The notes: generated by a model not told the origin, from the letters alone. DNA of 12,407 nucleotides from OFTM10 sp964196195 (GCA_964196195.1 CAXMSE010000068.1:1-12407); one strand, 5' to 3'; numbered from the stretch's first letter, positions 1 to 6,866 are shown. Program-made: numbers and translations.

Positions 1-179
1 CTGGTAGTCGCCAAGTCGGGGTCGGCCCCGGGATCGATCGCCAACGATTCGATCGGACCGTCCGAGTCGGGAACGGGCACGCTGGTGGATGTGGTCGACT
101 CGGTGGTGGTGTCGGTCTCAGTTGGGCCACAGGCGGCGGCCAACCACATGACGGTGATGACGATGGCGGTTCGCTTCAT
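1..179 (-). CDS. Lipoprotein, N-terminal fragment
   Basis: Partial gene running off the left edge; only about 59 residues are visible. The ATG at 179 opens a protein starting MKRTAIVITVMWLAAACG, a short basic n-region, a hydrophobic stretch and a Cys at residue 17. This is a lipoprotein signal peptide with a slightly relaxed lipobox (A-A-A-C, Leu at -4). After the Cys comes a Thr/Ser/Asp-rich linker (TETDTTTESTTSTS), typical of the tether between a lipidated Cys and an extracytoplasmic domain in actinobacteria. The functional domain lies outside the window, so no function can be given. No strong Shine-Dalgarno is seen. It lies 65 nt downstream of the acetyltransferase gene on the same strand and could be cotranscribed with it. 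Confidence 0.6.
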   Translation of the reverse strand, partial: MKRTAIVITVMWLAAACGPTETDTTTESTTSTSVPVPDSDGPIESLAIDPGADPDLATT

Positions 180-244
180 GACCCAAACGATGCACGCCGG
201 TCAAGATGAGGTTGCGAACAAGTCGTGAGGAAGCTGTGAGGGCC

Positions 245-760
245 TCAGCTCAGCCTCTGGATTTCCCAGATCTGTTGTTCGATGCCGTGGACCAGCTGAT
301 CCTCCAGGCGCCGGAAGCCGAGCTTGCGCAGGATGGCGCCGTTGGCGGGGTTGTCGGGATGCACGATCGCATGGATCTGGTCGCCCGGGAAGCGGGTCCA
401 AGCGTCGTAGAGGATCGCGTTGCCGGCTTCGGATGCGACGCCCTTGTCCCAGTTGCGGCGGCCGATCGTGTAGCCGTAGTCGACCTGGGCGCCGTCGACG
501 TCGGTGAGTCGCTGGAGCCCGCCTTCACCCAGGAATGCGCCTGTCTCGGCGTCGCGGATTGCCCACAACCCCCAGCCTTCGGACTTCCAGCAGCGTGCGT
601 TCGCTTCGAGTAGGTGGGCGGTGGTGGGGCGGTCTCGGGTGCCGCCGTCGACGTAGCGCATCACTGCTTCGTCGTTGTAGAGAGCGGCGGCCTCGTCGAG
701 ATCGCCGGGCGCGAGGGGGAGGAGCACGAGTCGCTGGGTGCGAAGGGTTGGTGCGTCCAT
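245..760 (-). CDS. GNAT N-acetyltransferase, RimJ/RimL type
   Basis: 171-residue protein of the GNAT superfamily, which transfers an acetyl group from acetyl-CoA to an amine. The opening LRTQRLVLLPLAPGDLDE (about residues 6-23) is the typical first strand of RimJ/RimL-like enzymes (TERL.L...D). The acetyl-CoA binding region is around GYTIGRRNWDKGVASEA (96-112), where a Gly-rich loop precedes a helix. NPANGAILRKLGFRR (137-151) is the classic C-terminal signature (N..s..llekLGF). Length matches the family. The substrate (ribosomal protein N-terminus, antibiotic or small amine) cannot be read from sequence. It is divergent from the sulfurtransferase gene with 40 nt between the two starts. The ATG at 760 has only a weak ribosome site. 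Stop is TGA. Confidence 0.88.
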   Translation of the reverse strand: MDAPTLRTQRLVLLPLAPGDLDEAAALYNDEAVMRYVDGGTRDRPTTAHLLEANARCWKSEGWGLWAIRDAETGAFLGEGGLQRLTDVDGAQVDYGYTIGRRNWDKGVASEAGNAILYDAWTRFPGDQIHAIVHPDNPANGAILRKLGFRRLEDQLVHGIEQQIWEIQRLS

Positions 761-800
761 ACCCTGATGGTGCCACGCTTGGGTGAGAAAGGGGACAGCA

Positions 801-1655
801 ATGAGTATGGAACCGCGAGCGATGCCTGTATTCGGGCCACTGGTCGATCAGAGCTGGCTGCGCGCCCACCTCGGCGATGACGATGTGGTCGTCGTGGATG
901 TCCGTTGGTACCTCGACGGAAGGTCCGGGAGGGCCGCCTACGACGCGGGACACATCCCGGGTGCAGTGTTCGCCGATCTTGATACCGACCTTTCCAACGC
1001 GCCTTCCTTTCAAGGGGGACGTCATCCTCTTCCCGAACCTTCGAAATTCGCGGCTGCGATGGGTTCGCTGGGGATCGACGAAACGAAGCGGGTGATCGCC
1101 TACGACGACACTGGTGGGATCACTGCGGGTCGACTCTGGTGGATGCTCGATGTCCTCGGAAGCGAGGTGGCGATCCTCGAGGGAGGTATCGACGCCTGGG
1201 GTGAGCCACTGTCGACCGAGGTGATGATTCCCGAGCGGGTCGCCTTCGCCGAAAGGCCATGGCCGGGCGAGCGAATCATGACGAAGGGCCAGCTGCGAGA
1301 CTCACTCGGCTCCGATCTGGTGATCCTCGACGCGAGAGCGGCGCAGCGGTACGCGCACGGCGGCGAGGTCGACCCCCGACCGGGCCATGTTCCGGGGGCC
1401 CGCAGCGCGCCCGCGACCGAAAACCTGGTCGATGGCCGACTGGCGCCCGACGCCGAACTCGCTGACCGCTACGCGGCTCTTGGCGCGGCGGACCGATCCA
1501 CGGTTGCCTATTGCGGCAGCGGCGTGTCGGCCTGCATCGATCTGATCGCCCTGCGCCGGGCCGGTCTGCCCGACGCCCGCTTGTTCGTCGGCTCCTGGTC
1601 GGCGTGGGGTGCCGATGAGTCACTGCCCATCGAGGAAGGCCCCGACGAGGGCTGA
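801..1655 (+). CDS. sseA: Two-domain sulfurtransferase (3-mercaptopyruvate/thiosulfate type)
   Basis: 284-residue cytosolic protein with tandem rhodanese domains. The N-terminal inactive domain (about 10-125) carries VVVVDVRWYLDGRSGRAAYDAGHIPGAV and the GGIDAWG end motif. The C-terminal catalytic domain (about 140-275) carries LVILDARAAQRY and the active-site loop CGSGVSA with Cys238. The family moves sulfane sulfur from 3-mercaptopyruvate or thiosulfate to an acceptor through a Cys persulfide. A CGSG loop is typical of mercaptopyruvate sulfurtransferases such as E. coli SseA, whereas thiosulfate rhodaneses have CRKG. I chose the ATG at 801 over a GTG 18 nt upstream because AAAGGGG sits about 7 nt before it. 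The gene converges with the thioesterase gene, leaving 1 nt between stops. Its intact catalytic Cys makes it a useful contrast to the TGA-containing rhodanese at 2876-3289. Confidence 0.92.
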   Translation: MSMEPRAMPVFGPLVDQSWLRAHLGDDDVVVVDVRWYLDGRSGRAAYDAGHIPGAVFADLDTDLSNAPSFQGGRHPLPEPSKFAAAMGSLGIDETKRVIAYDDTGGITAGRLWWMLDVLGSEVAILEGGIDAWGEPLSTEVMIPERVAFAERPWPGERIMTKGQLRDSLGSDLVILDARAAQRYAHGGEVDPRPGHVPGARSAPATENLVDGRLAPDAELADRYAALGAADRSTVAYCGSGVSACIDLIALRRAGLPDARLFVGSWSAWGADESLPIEEGPDEG

Positions 1656-1656
1656 C

Positions 1657-2064
1657 TCAGTCGTCGCGGGGCAGTGTGTAGGTGCCTTGGGCGGTTGAGA
1701 CAGGTCGGTGGTCCGCGTTATCCATCCAGACGCGGACGGTGCCGACCACAGAGGTTCGACCGACCCGTTCGAGGTCGGCGCGGGCCCAGAGCATCGTCCC
1801 CTGGGCGGGTCGGAGGAATCGGATCGAGAGTTCCGAGGTGAGCGCCATTGGCTCGACCCGATCGAGTGCACCGAAGCAGAGGTACCAGAGGACCACATCC
1901 GCGATGCTGAACTGGGTAGGTCCACTGACGTAGTTGCCCGGTCGGAGTGTTGCCTGATCAACCGACATCCGGGCGACCGCGTGGATGGCCGAGAGCTCGA
2001 CGCACTCATGGACGCCTCCCGGCCACAGTTCGGCGATGGAGGAGTTGACGGACTCGGGGGTCAT
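1657..2064 (-). CDS. Hotdog-fold thioesterase (PaaI/acyl-CoA thioesterase-like)
   Basis: About 135 residues, the size of a single hotdog domain. The pattern RPGNYVSGPTQFSIADVVLW (about residues 41-60) matches the segment where hotdog thioesterases have the catalytic-helix region. It is followed by ALTSELSIRFLRPAQGTM and VGTVRVWMDNADHRPVSTAQGTY, the usual central strand and C-terminal strands of PaaI-like enzymes. Such proteins hydrolyse acyl-CoA thioesters, often aromatic or fatty acyl. The substrate is not predictable here, and the family-typical catalytic Asp/Glu is not certain. Two starts are possible: GTG at 2082 or ATG at 2064. Neither has a good Shine-Dalgarno, and I prefer the ATG. Confidence 0.75.
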   Translation of the reverse strand: MTPESVNSSIAELWPGGVHECVELSAIHAVARMSVDQATLRPGNYVSGPTQFSIADVVLWYLCFGALDRVEPMALTSELSIRFLRPAQGTMLWARADLERVGRTSVVGTVRVWMDNADHRPVSTAQGTYTLPRDD

Positions 2065-2135
2065 ATGTTGAGGAGGGGCCACGACGACAGATGCTGACGC
2101 CTATGGCGACGCTTGTCGAGTCGGCTCGTCGGCGG

Positions 2136-2164
2136 TTGGGAAGCCGGTGGGGCACCGCTATCGT
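2136..2164 (+). promoter_or_regulatory. Putative promoter of the initiator tRNA
   Basis: TTGGGA (2136-2141), a 17-nt spacer and TATCGT (2159-2164) resemble a housekeeping sigma-70 type promoter. The -10 box ends 6 nt before the mature tRNA 5' end, so transcription would begin at or very near the tRNA itself. The match is read by eye. Confidence 0.45.
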
Positions 2165-2170
2165 TTCGCC

Positions 2171-2247
<77 letters not shown>

Positions 2248-2250
2248 AGT

Positions 2251-2290
2251 ACTAAGGCCCGGTCATCAGGACCGGGCCTTAGTCGTTTTC
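2251..2290 (+). terminator. Rho-independent terminator after tRNA-fMet
   Basis: Perfect 14-bp stem, ACTAAGGCCCGGTC (2251-2264) with GACCGGGCCTTAGT (2270-2283), around a 5-nt loop (ATCAG), followed by CGTTTTC. It starts 3 nt after the CCA end of the tRNA, so the tRNA is a single-gene transcription unit. Confidence 0.85.
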
Positions 2291-2584
2291 AGGCGGCCCG
2301 CTTCCCGGTGTTTCACCGGGCGCTCGGTACGGTCTTGGCGGGCGACTCTCGCCGGCGCCCGACCGGTCTCCGGTTCGCAGGGGCCGTTGCAGCGCTTCGA
2401 AGATGGGGGGGTGCGCCGATGATCACCGATTTGGTGGATCCGCGGCCTTGCGCTTGCCCAGGCGATGCAGCAGTTGTTCATCGACGCCGGCTACGGCGCC
2501 GCAATCGAGGGAACCGAACTCGGCGCCTGAACCTTGCGCCCGGCGTCGACCGTCTCTGCTTCTCGCTGACGCGGGTGGTGTGCC
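2291..2584. other. Gene-poor stretch with a possible coding remnant
   Basis: No convincing gene. At 2423-2530 one plus-strand frame reads WWIRGLALAQAMQQLFIDAG followed by YGAAIEGTELGA and a TGA stop. This reads like a genuine protein C-terminus with GC-rich third positions, but the frame is closed upstream by TGA at 2420-2422 and has no good start codon. The adjacent frame upstream (about 2308-2440, including ATG at 2419 after a G-run) could be its other half after a frameshift. It may be a decayed gene, a very small ORF (ATG at 2465) or chance; I recognise no family. There is also a short hairpin, CCCGGTG-TTT-CACCGGG (2304-2320), of unknown meaning. Two longer frames crossing the region clash with better-supported genes. 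Confidence 0.25.
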
Positions 2585-2845
2585 CTAGCTGGCCGCGGCC
2601 GCCGGACCACCAGGGTGGATCACCCGCTTGGTCGACGGCGGTCGCTCACCGAGCATCGATGCCAGGCGGATGGGGCGGGGGACGACATTGCCCCCGCAGT
2701 TGGGGCACACCTCGGCGAGAGGGGTATCGGGCCCGTCGATACAAGAGGCACACCAGGTGCACTCAAAGGAGCAGATTCGGGCGTCGGGATCTTCGGGCGG
2801 AAGGTCCCGGTCGCACCACTCGCAGTTGGGTCGTAGTTCCAGCAC
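2585..2845 (-). CDS. DUF1272 cysteine-rich zinc-ribbon-like protein
   Basis: 86-residue protein that I recognise as the DUF1272 family from its opening MLELRPNCEWCDRDLPPEDP, the middle ARICSFECTWCASC and the VCPNCGG-N-VVPRPIR ending. Eight Cys residues (8, 11, 25, 29, 32, 35, 47, 50) in CxxC-like pairs suggest one or two bound zinc ions; this is inference, as no biochemical role is established for the family to my knowledge. I chose the GTG at 2845 because translation then begins exactly at the family-typical MLELRPNC and AAGGAAGG lies 7 nt upstream. A TTG 27 nt further up is not needed. It sits 30 nt downstream of the TGA-containing rhodanese gene on the same strand, so the two are probably cotranscribed. 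Stop is TAG. No clear terminator was found after it. Confidence 0.88.
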   Translation of the reverse strand: MLELRPNCEWCDRDLPPEDPDARICSFECTWCASCIDGPDTPLAEVCPNCGGNVVPRPIRLASMLGERPPSTKRVIHPGGPAAAAS

Positions 2846-2875
2846 CGCTCTACCTTCCTTGAGGTCGGTCAACGC

Positions 2876-3289
2876 CTACTCGTTGGGTTCGTTCTTCCAG
2901 GTTTCGTAGTCGACGGTGGCCAAGCCGTCTGCCTTCCAGCCGCCAAAGCCGGTGACGATGTGGGAGACCTTCTCCATGCCCATGTCTTTGAGCAACTTTG
3001 CGGACAAACTTGTCCGCCCGCCGCCCGCTCAATACAGGACGAATTCGATGTCTTCGGCGAAGAGCGGCTTGAAGTAGGGCGAACTCGGTGACACCCAGAA
3101 CTCGAGCATCCCCCGTGGGGTGTGTATGGCTCCGGGGATCACACCGTCGCGTTCGAGCTCACGGATGTCTCGGATGTCGACGAGTTGGGCCCCCTCTTCA
3201 TCCACCCGCCTCTTTGCTTCGGCCGGGGTGTGGTTGTCGATGTGTCGGCGGGCCTCGGCGACCATCTCATCCACTGACTTCACTGCCAC
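2876..3289 (-). CDS. Single-domain rhodanese, predicted selenoprotein (Sec87 at in-frame TGA)
   Basis: Read through one TGA (3029-3031), this gives a 137-residue rhodanese-domain protein. GTG at 3289 follows GAGGAG with 5 nt spacing. Residues 36-65 (QLVDIRDIRELERDGVIPGA...PRGMLEFW) form the rhodanese N-terminal half. Residues 83-86 (FVLY) lead into the active-site loop, where the expected C-x-x-G-x-R reads TGA-A-G-G-G-R-T. The same frame then continues for 50 residues with the rest of the fold (LSAKLLKDMGMEKVSHIV, TGFGGWKADG) to a TAG at 2876. The TGA falls exactly on the catalytic Cys, which accepts sulfane sulfur as a persulfide in this family. The intact reading on both sides, the well-formed family C-terminus and a hairpin 11 nt after the TGA all favour Sec insertion over decay. 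A conventional gene caller would end the gene at 3029 and lose the active site. A TGT/TGC-to-TGA error or recent nonsense mutation remains possible. Confidence 0.85.
3000..3017 (-). promoter_or_regulatory. Candidate bSECIS hairpin of the rhodanese
   Basis: In the sense (minus) direction the sequence is GCGGACAA-GT-TTGTCCGC, an 18-nt perfect inverted repeat with 8-nt arms. It realistically folds as a 6-bp stem GCGGAC/GTCCGC with loop AAGTTT. It starts 11 nt after the TGA. The E. coli SelB-binding minimal element is a stem-loop of about 17 nt placed about 11 nt after the UGA, so both size and spacing fit. A loop G, important for SelB in many bacterial SECIS elements, is present but is the third loop base. 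The hairpin lies inside codons for GRTSLSA, so coding constraint may add to the symmetry. Confidence 0.6.
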
Positions 3290-3332
3290 GTCGACTCCTC
3301 GGGGTTGGCGATGAGCAAGCATCGCACAGAAT

Positions 3333-3371
3333 GAAAAGGCGGCCGAGGTGCTGGTGAGCACCCCGGCCGCC
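3333..3371 (-). terminator. Rho-independent terminator of the ABC transporter operon
   Basis: 15-bp stem (3338-3352 with 3357-3371, one A·C mismatch) closing a 4-nt loop. On the minus strand the hairpin is followed by TTTTCATT. It begins 14 nt after the permease stop codon and separates the transporter genes from the rhodanese gene, which starts 44 nt further on. The rhodanese/DUF1272 pair therefore likely has its own promoter in 3290-3332, where I could not identify one with confidence. Confidence 0.8.
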
Positions 3372-3385
3372 TCAGTCGGTTGTTG

Positions 3386-5911
3386 TCAGTGGGCGATGGC
3401 GTCGAGGACGTTCATTCGTCCGGCGCGACGGGCGGGCAGCCAAGCGGCGACGAGCCCGGCGGTGGCCGCGACGAGCATCAGGATCACAATGCTCGTGGTT
3501 GGGATCGCAACGCTGCTGGCGAAGGATTCGGGCAGTGCTCCGACCACTCCCCAGCCGAACAAGAGTCCCACTCCGACTCCCAGCACCGCTCCGAATGTTG
3601 CCACCAGGGCCGCCTCGAACCGAACCATGCGGCGAAGTTGGCGACGGGTCATGCCAACGGCACGGATCAGGCCGAGCTCGCGAGTGCGTTCGAACACCGA
3701 CAAGGCCAGGGTGTTGGCAATACCGATGAGGGCGATGATCACCGCGAGGGCGACCATCACGTTCACGATGGCAAGTATCTCATCAACGAAGCCTTCGATT
3801 CGCTCCTGGAATGCGGCTGTGGTTTCGACATCGGCGTGCGGGAACCGCTCCGACAGGCTGGCCACGAGCGCCTCGACAGAATTCACGTCAGCGGTGTCGG
3901 TGACCGATATCGCCAACCACTCGTCGGCTTGTGCGATACCGGTCGACTCGAAGACTGCGGTGTCGAACAGGTAGTCCTGGCTGATGATGACCTGCTCTTC
4001 GAAAATGCCGGTGACGGTTGCCTGCACAGCGCTGCCGTTGGAGAACTCGGCGGTGATGACGTCGCCGACGCCGAGGGCGTGAGTCTCTGCCTCATCGGCG
4101 GAGATCACCACCGGGTTCGCCGCGGTTGTGCTGTAGCTGCCCTCGGTTACGCCGAGGTCGAGCAGGGCCGAGATCTGATCGAACTCGACCGCGCCGACGT
4201 TCTGGATCGCTCCATCGACACGGGCATCCAGATAGCGGAAGCCGGTTGCCGCGTCGACGAAATCGGCCGACCGAACCTCTGCTGCAAGGGCCGACGGAAA
4301 CTCGACCTCTTCGAGCTGATCGGTGATGAAGTACTCGGCCTTGGCCGTGTCCTCCATCGTGCTTCCGATGTTGGCCTTGACTGATTGGCCGACCACAAGG
4401 GCCGTCGTGACGAGTGCCAGGCCGATCATCAGCGCCGCTGCAGTGGTGGCGGTGCGGCGAGAGTTGCGGGCGGCGTTCTTCTGGGCGAGGTTTCCGGCGA
4501 CACCGGCGAGCTTGCCCATCGGCCAGCCGAAGATACTGGTGATGGCACCAACAGCAAGGGGGCTGAGGATGGTCACCCCCAAGAAGACCCCTACGGCTCC
4601 GAAGGCCATGAGGCCGACAGTGGCGCTGGTCGAGCCGGTTCCGGCCAGGCCGACAATGCCGGCAGCCAGGCCTGAGCCGAGTAGACCGAGACCTGAGACC
4701 TTGCGGGTGAGCGACCCTGCCGCTCCCGCTTCGGCACCACCGCGAAGCGCAGCGATCGGGGGAATGGTCGATGCCTTTCGGGCAGGACCGATGGCCGCAA
4801 ACATGGTGACTCCGATACCGATCACCACCGCAGCGATGAGCGTGCGGGGGGCGAGGATGATTGGGTAGGCGGGTAGGTCGGCTCCCATCAGTCCGAACAG
4901 GGCTTCGAGTCCCTTGGCGACTGCGATGCCGCCGCCGATGCCTCCGATCGAGGCGAGTACTCCGATCACAAAGGCCTCACCGAGCACCGAGCGCCTGATC
5001 TGCGTGGGATTGGCGCCGACGGTGCGCAGCAGGGCCAGTTCGCGGACGCGCTGGCTCAAGACGATGGCGAAGGTGTTGTAGATGATGAAGATCGACACGA
5101 ACAGCGCCACTCCACCGAATCCCAACAAGATGTTGCCGATGACGTCGATTTCGTCGGTGAACTCAGAAGTCGTCTCTTCCAGCACGGTGGCGTTGTCTAC
5201 GACCTCAGCAGACGGCACGGCCTCGGCCACTGCCGTGAGCACGGTGGCGGTATCTGCCCCCTCCGCCAGTTCGACGTTGACGGTGGAGATGCCGTCGATG
5301 GCGAAGATCTCTCCTGCCTGAGCGGTGTTCATCTGCATGAGAACAGCACCGAGCGTGGAGTTGTCCTCGCCGAATGACGAGGTGCCCGACAAGGTCAGCG
5401 AGGTGCGACCATCGGGAGTTATCAGCTCATAGGTCTCGCCGATCACGAAGCCGTGCTTGTCGGCGGAGCCGTAATCGATCGTGAACTCGCCGATTTCGGG
5501 CGGGGCTCCTGCGACCAGCGTGAACGGGCTCAGCTGCTGGTTGTCGATCCAGTTGAAAGCCAGCTGTGGCGGACCTTCGGTGGTGATGGTGTCGCCATTT
5601 CTCTTGATCGGGCGGACCGCATCATCGGCTGCCTCGATGTTGGCGACAGCGTCCGTAACCCCATCGACTGCTGCCACCGTGGCCACCGTCTCGATGGGAA
5701 GCGGTTCAGGGTCGCCGAACTCGACGGCGTTTCGGACTTCGAGGTCGACGCCGGAGGTGATGTCTTCGGAGACATCGGTGAAGCTGCTGCGCAGCCCGTC
5801 GCCGAGCACAAAGGCCGATACGACGAAGCTCACGGCCAGCATTACGCCGAACGTGGTGAGGGCGAAACGTACCTTGTTCGCCGCAAGGTTTTTGATGGAT
5901 AGTCGCAACAT
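3386..5911 (-). CDS. ABC transporter permease, duplicated FtsX/MacB type
   Basis: 841-residue inner-membrane protein built from two similar halves. Each half has an extracytoplasmic domain followed by an FtsX domain of transmembrane helices. TM1 is about residues 14-33 (FALTTFGVMLAVSFVVSAFV), then a MacB-like periplasmic-type domain to about 265. FtsX block 1 (about 265-380) has the hallmark RELALLRTVGANPTQIRR. Helices follow at about 410-475 and near 490-510, then a second extracytoplasmic domain (about 515-715). FtsX block 2 carries RELGLIRAVGMTRRQLRRMV and ends in WLPARRAGRMNVLDAIAH. The layout matches the large permeases that pair with LolD/MacB-type ATPases to export lipoproteins, peptides or antibiotics, or to work mechanically on the envelope; the substrate is unknown. 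ATG at 5911 follows AAGGA with 8 nt spacing and lies 32 nt after the ATPase stop, so the two are an operon. Confidence 0.95.
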   Translation of the reverse strand: MLRLSIKNLAANKVRFALTTFGVMLAVSFVVSAFVLGDGLRSSFTDVSEDITSGVDLEVRNAVEFGDPEPLPIETVATVAAVDGVTDAVANIEAADDAVRPIKRNGDTITTEGPPQLAFNWIDNQQLSPFTLVAGAPPEIGEFTIDYGSADKHGFVIGETYELITPDGRTSLTLSGTSSFGEDNSTLGAVLMQMNTAQAGEIFAIDGISTVNVELAEGADTATVLTAVAEAVPSAEVVDNATVLEETTSEFTDEIDVIGNILLGFGGVALFVSIFIIYNTFAIVLSQRVRELALLRTVGANPTQIRRSVLGEAFVIGVLASIGGIGGGIAVAKGLEALFGLMGADLPAYPIILAPRTLIAAVVIGIGVTMFAAIGPARKASTIPPIAALRGGAEAGAAGSLTRKVSGLGLLGSGLAAGIVGLAGTGSTSATVGLMAFGAVGVFLGVTILSPLAVGAITSIFGWPMGKLAGVAGNLAQKNAARNSRRTATTAAALMIGLALVTTALVVGQSVKANIGSTMEDTAKAEYFITDQLEEVEFPSALAAEVRSADFVDAATGFRYLDARVDGAIQNVGAVEFDQISALLDLGVTEGSYSTTAANPVVISADEAETHALGVGDVITAEFSNGSAVQATVTGIFEEQVIISQDYLFDTAVFESTGIAQADEWLAISVTDTADVNSVEALVASLSERFPHADVETTAAFQERIEGFVDEILAIVNVMVALAVIIALIGIANTLALSVFERTRELGLIRAVGMTRRQLRRMVRFEAALVATFGAVLGVGVGLLFGWGVVGALPESFASSVAIPTTSIVILMLVAATAGLVAAWLPARRAGRMNVLDAIAH

Positions 5912-5943
5912 GATTGGGTTCCTTTCGGTGCGGTATGCCGCGG

Positions 5944-6708
5944 TCAGTTGCCGAGCCGACGCATGTGGTCGAGCACGGTGTCGGGTGTCGGGTCGAAGAG
6001 CTGGTCGGTGATCTGGCCGTCGGTGAGAAATACGACGCGGTCGGAGTAGCTGGCAGCTACCGGGTCGTGGGTCACCATGACGATTGTCTGGGAGAGATCG
6101 CGTACGGCGTGGCGCATGAACGCCAGAATCTCGGCACCGGCGATGCTGTCGAGATTGCCGGTCGGCTCATCGGCGAAGATGATCTCGGGCTGGTTCGCCA
6201 GCGCTCGTGCCACGGCGACACGTTGCTGCTGGCCGCCCGAGAGCTCGCCGGGGCGATGGTTCAGTCGATCGGCGAGGCCGACCGTGCTCACCACAGTGTC
6301 GAGCCAGTCCTTGTTCGGCTTGGTGCCGGCGAGATCCATCGGAAGCGTGATGTTCTCGATGGCCGTCAGAGTCGGCACCAGGTTGAAGCCCTGGAAGATG
6401 AAACCGAGGCGATCGCGGCGCAGCACTGTGAGCTTCTTCTCACTGGCTGCGGCGATGTCCACATCGCCGACGAATGCGGTGCCGGCGCTGAGCGAGTCGA
6501 GGCCGGCCATGCAATGCATGAGCGTCGACTTGCCCGAGCCCGAGGGGCCCATGATGGCGGTGAACTGTCCGGCCGCGAAGTCCACATCGACGTTGTCGAG
6601 GGCGACGACTTCGGTGTCGCCGGTGCCGTAGACCTTTGTGGCACCACGGGCCCAGGCCGCTGCGGTGAGGCCGACCGGCTGGCTGGTTTGGTCGAGGAGG
6701 AGTGTCAT
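5944..6708 (-). CDS. ABC transporter ATP-binding protein (MacB/LolD type)
   Basis: 254-residue cytoplasmic ATPase that would drive the permease encoded immediately downstream. All motifs are intact: Walker A GPSGSGKST (54-62), Q-loop Gln106 (FIFQGFNLVPTLTAIENI), signature LSGGQQQR (156-163), Walker B IIFADE with Glu181, D-loop GNLD and switch His214 (VMVTHD). The FQ-x-FNLVP-LTA-ENI segment and EPTGNLD are typical of the MacB/LolD/FtsE group that pairs with FtsX-fold permeases. The first codons, ATG ACA CTC, are shared with the LiaF-like gene start at 7652 and belong to a duplicated upstream module. AAAGAG upstream is a modest ribosome site. A C-terminal tail of about 20 residues beyond the core carries no recognised domain. 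Confidence 0.96.
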   Translation of the reverse strand: MTLLLDQTSQPVGLTAAAWARGATKVYGTGDTEVVALDNVDVDFAAGQFTAIMGPSGSGKSTLMHCMAGLDSLSAGTAFVGDVDIAAASEKKLTVLRRDRLGFIFQGFNLVPTLTAIENITLPMDLAGTKPNKDWLDTVVSTVGLADRLNHRPGELSGGQQQRVAVARALANQPEIIFADEPTGNLDSIAGAEILAFMRHAVRDLSQTIVMVTHDPVAASYSDRVVFLTDGQITDQLFDPTPDTVLDHMRRLGN

Positions 6709-6848
6709 TTCGTTTGCTCTTTCGTAAAGAAGATGGGCGTGGCTTCAAGGTAAGAAATGACGGAGCCCCGGTCGTCAGGCAGACGATTGGTTGGGTCTGC
6801 ACCCAAATGGTGAGCCTGAGGTTCCCGGACGTCATCACATAGGGGGAC
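6687..6848 (-). promoter_or_regulatory. Upstream control module, copy 1 (ABC operon)
   Basis: This region shares three motifs with 7631-7805 in the same order and orientation. Proximal: minus-strand TACCTTGAAGCCACGCCC (6735-6752), 16/18 with copy 2. Middle: AACCAATCGTCTG (6780-6792), 12/13. Distal: GTCCCCCTATGTGATG (6833-6848), 15/16. Proximal-to-middle spacing is identical in both copies, and the distal motif sits 11 nt closer here. Homology resumes before the start codon (ACGAAAGA) and includes the first seven codons (17/21 bases). Near the middle motif, TCGTC-5 nt-GACGA forms an inverted repeat on the plus strand. Likely the promoter and operator recognised by the adjacent NarL-type regulator; this is inference. 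Confidence 0.6.
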
Positions 6849-6866
6849 TCGACTCGATGAGTCTCC

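Noticed and set aside
2304..2320. CCCGGTG-TTT-CACCGGG hairpin as a terminator
   Set aside because: It has no T-run on either side and follows a much better terminator at 2251-2290; it may be chance in GC-rich DNA.
2420..2422. A further in-frame TGA, read as a third selenocysteine codon
   Set aside because: The surrounding residues (GGVRR then SPIWW) match no redox motif or known family, no start signal is visible upstream, and no SECIS-like hairpin was seen after it.
2308..2862. 184-residue plus-strand ORF
   Set aside because: Its second half is antisense to the well-supported DUF1272 gene and has an Arg/Pro-rich shadow composition.
2850..3032. 60-residue minus ORF over the second half of the rhodanese
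   Set aside because: It is in a different frame, and its sequence (basic, His/Arg-rich) has no family resemblance, while the read-through frame gives a clear rhodanese end.
2876..3289. Rhodanese as an ordinary nonsense pseudogene
   Set aside because: Not excluded, but less likely: the only lesion is TGA exactly at the catalytic Cys, the downstream frame is intact, the hairpin spacing fits a SECIS, and a second Sec candidate lies nearby.
3380..4384. Long plus-strand ORFs across the ABC genes (also 5914-6753)
   Set aside because: They are antisense to the permease and ATPase, which have full sets of family motifs; long antisense frames are expected in GC-rich DNA.
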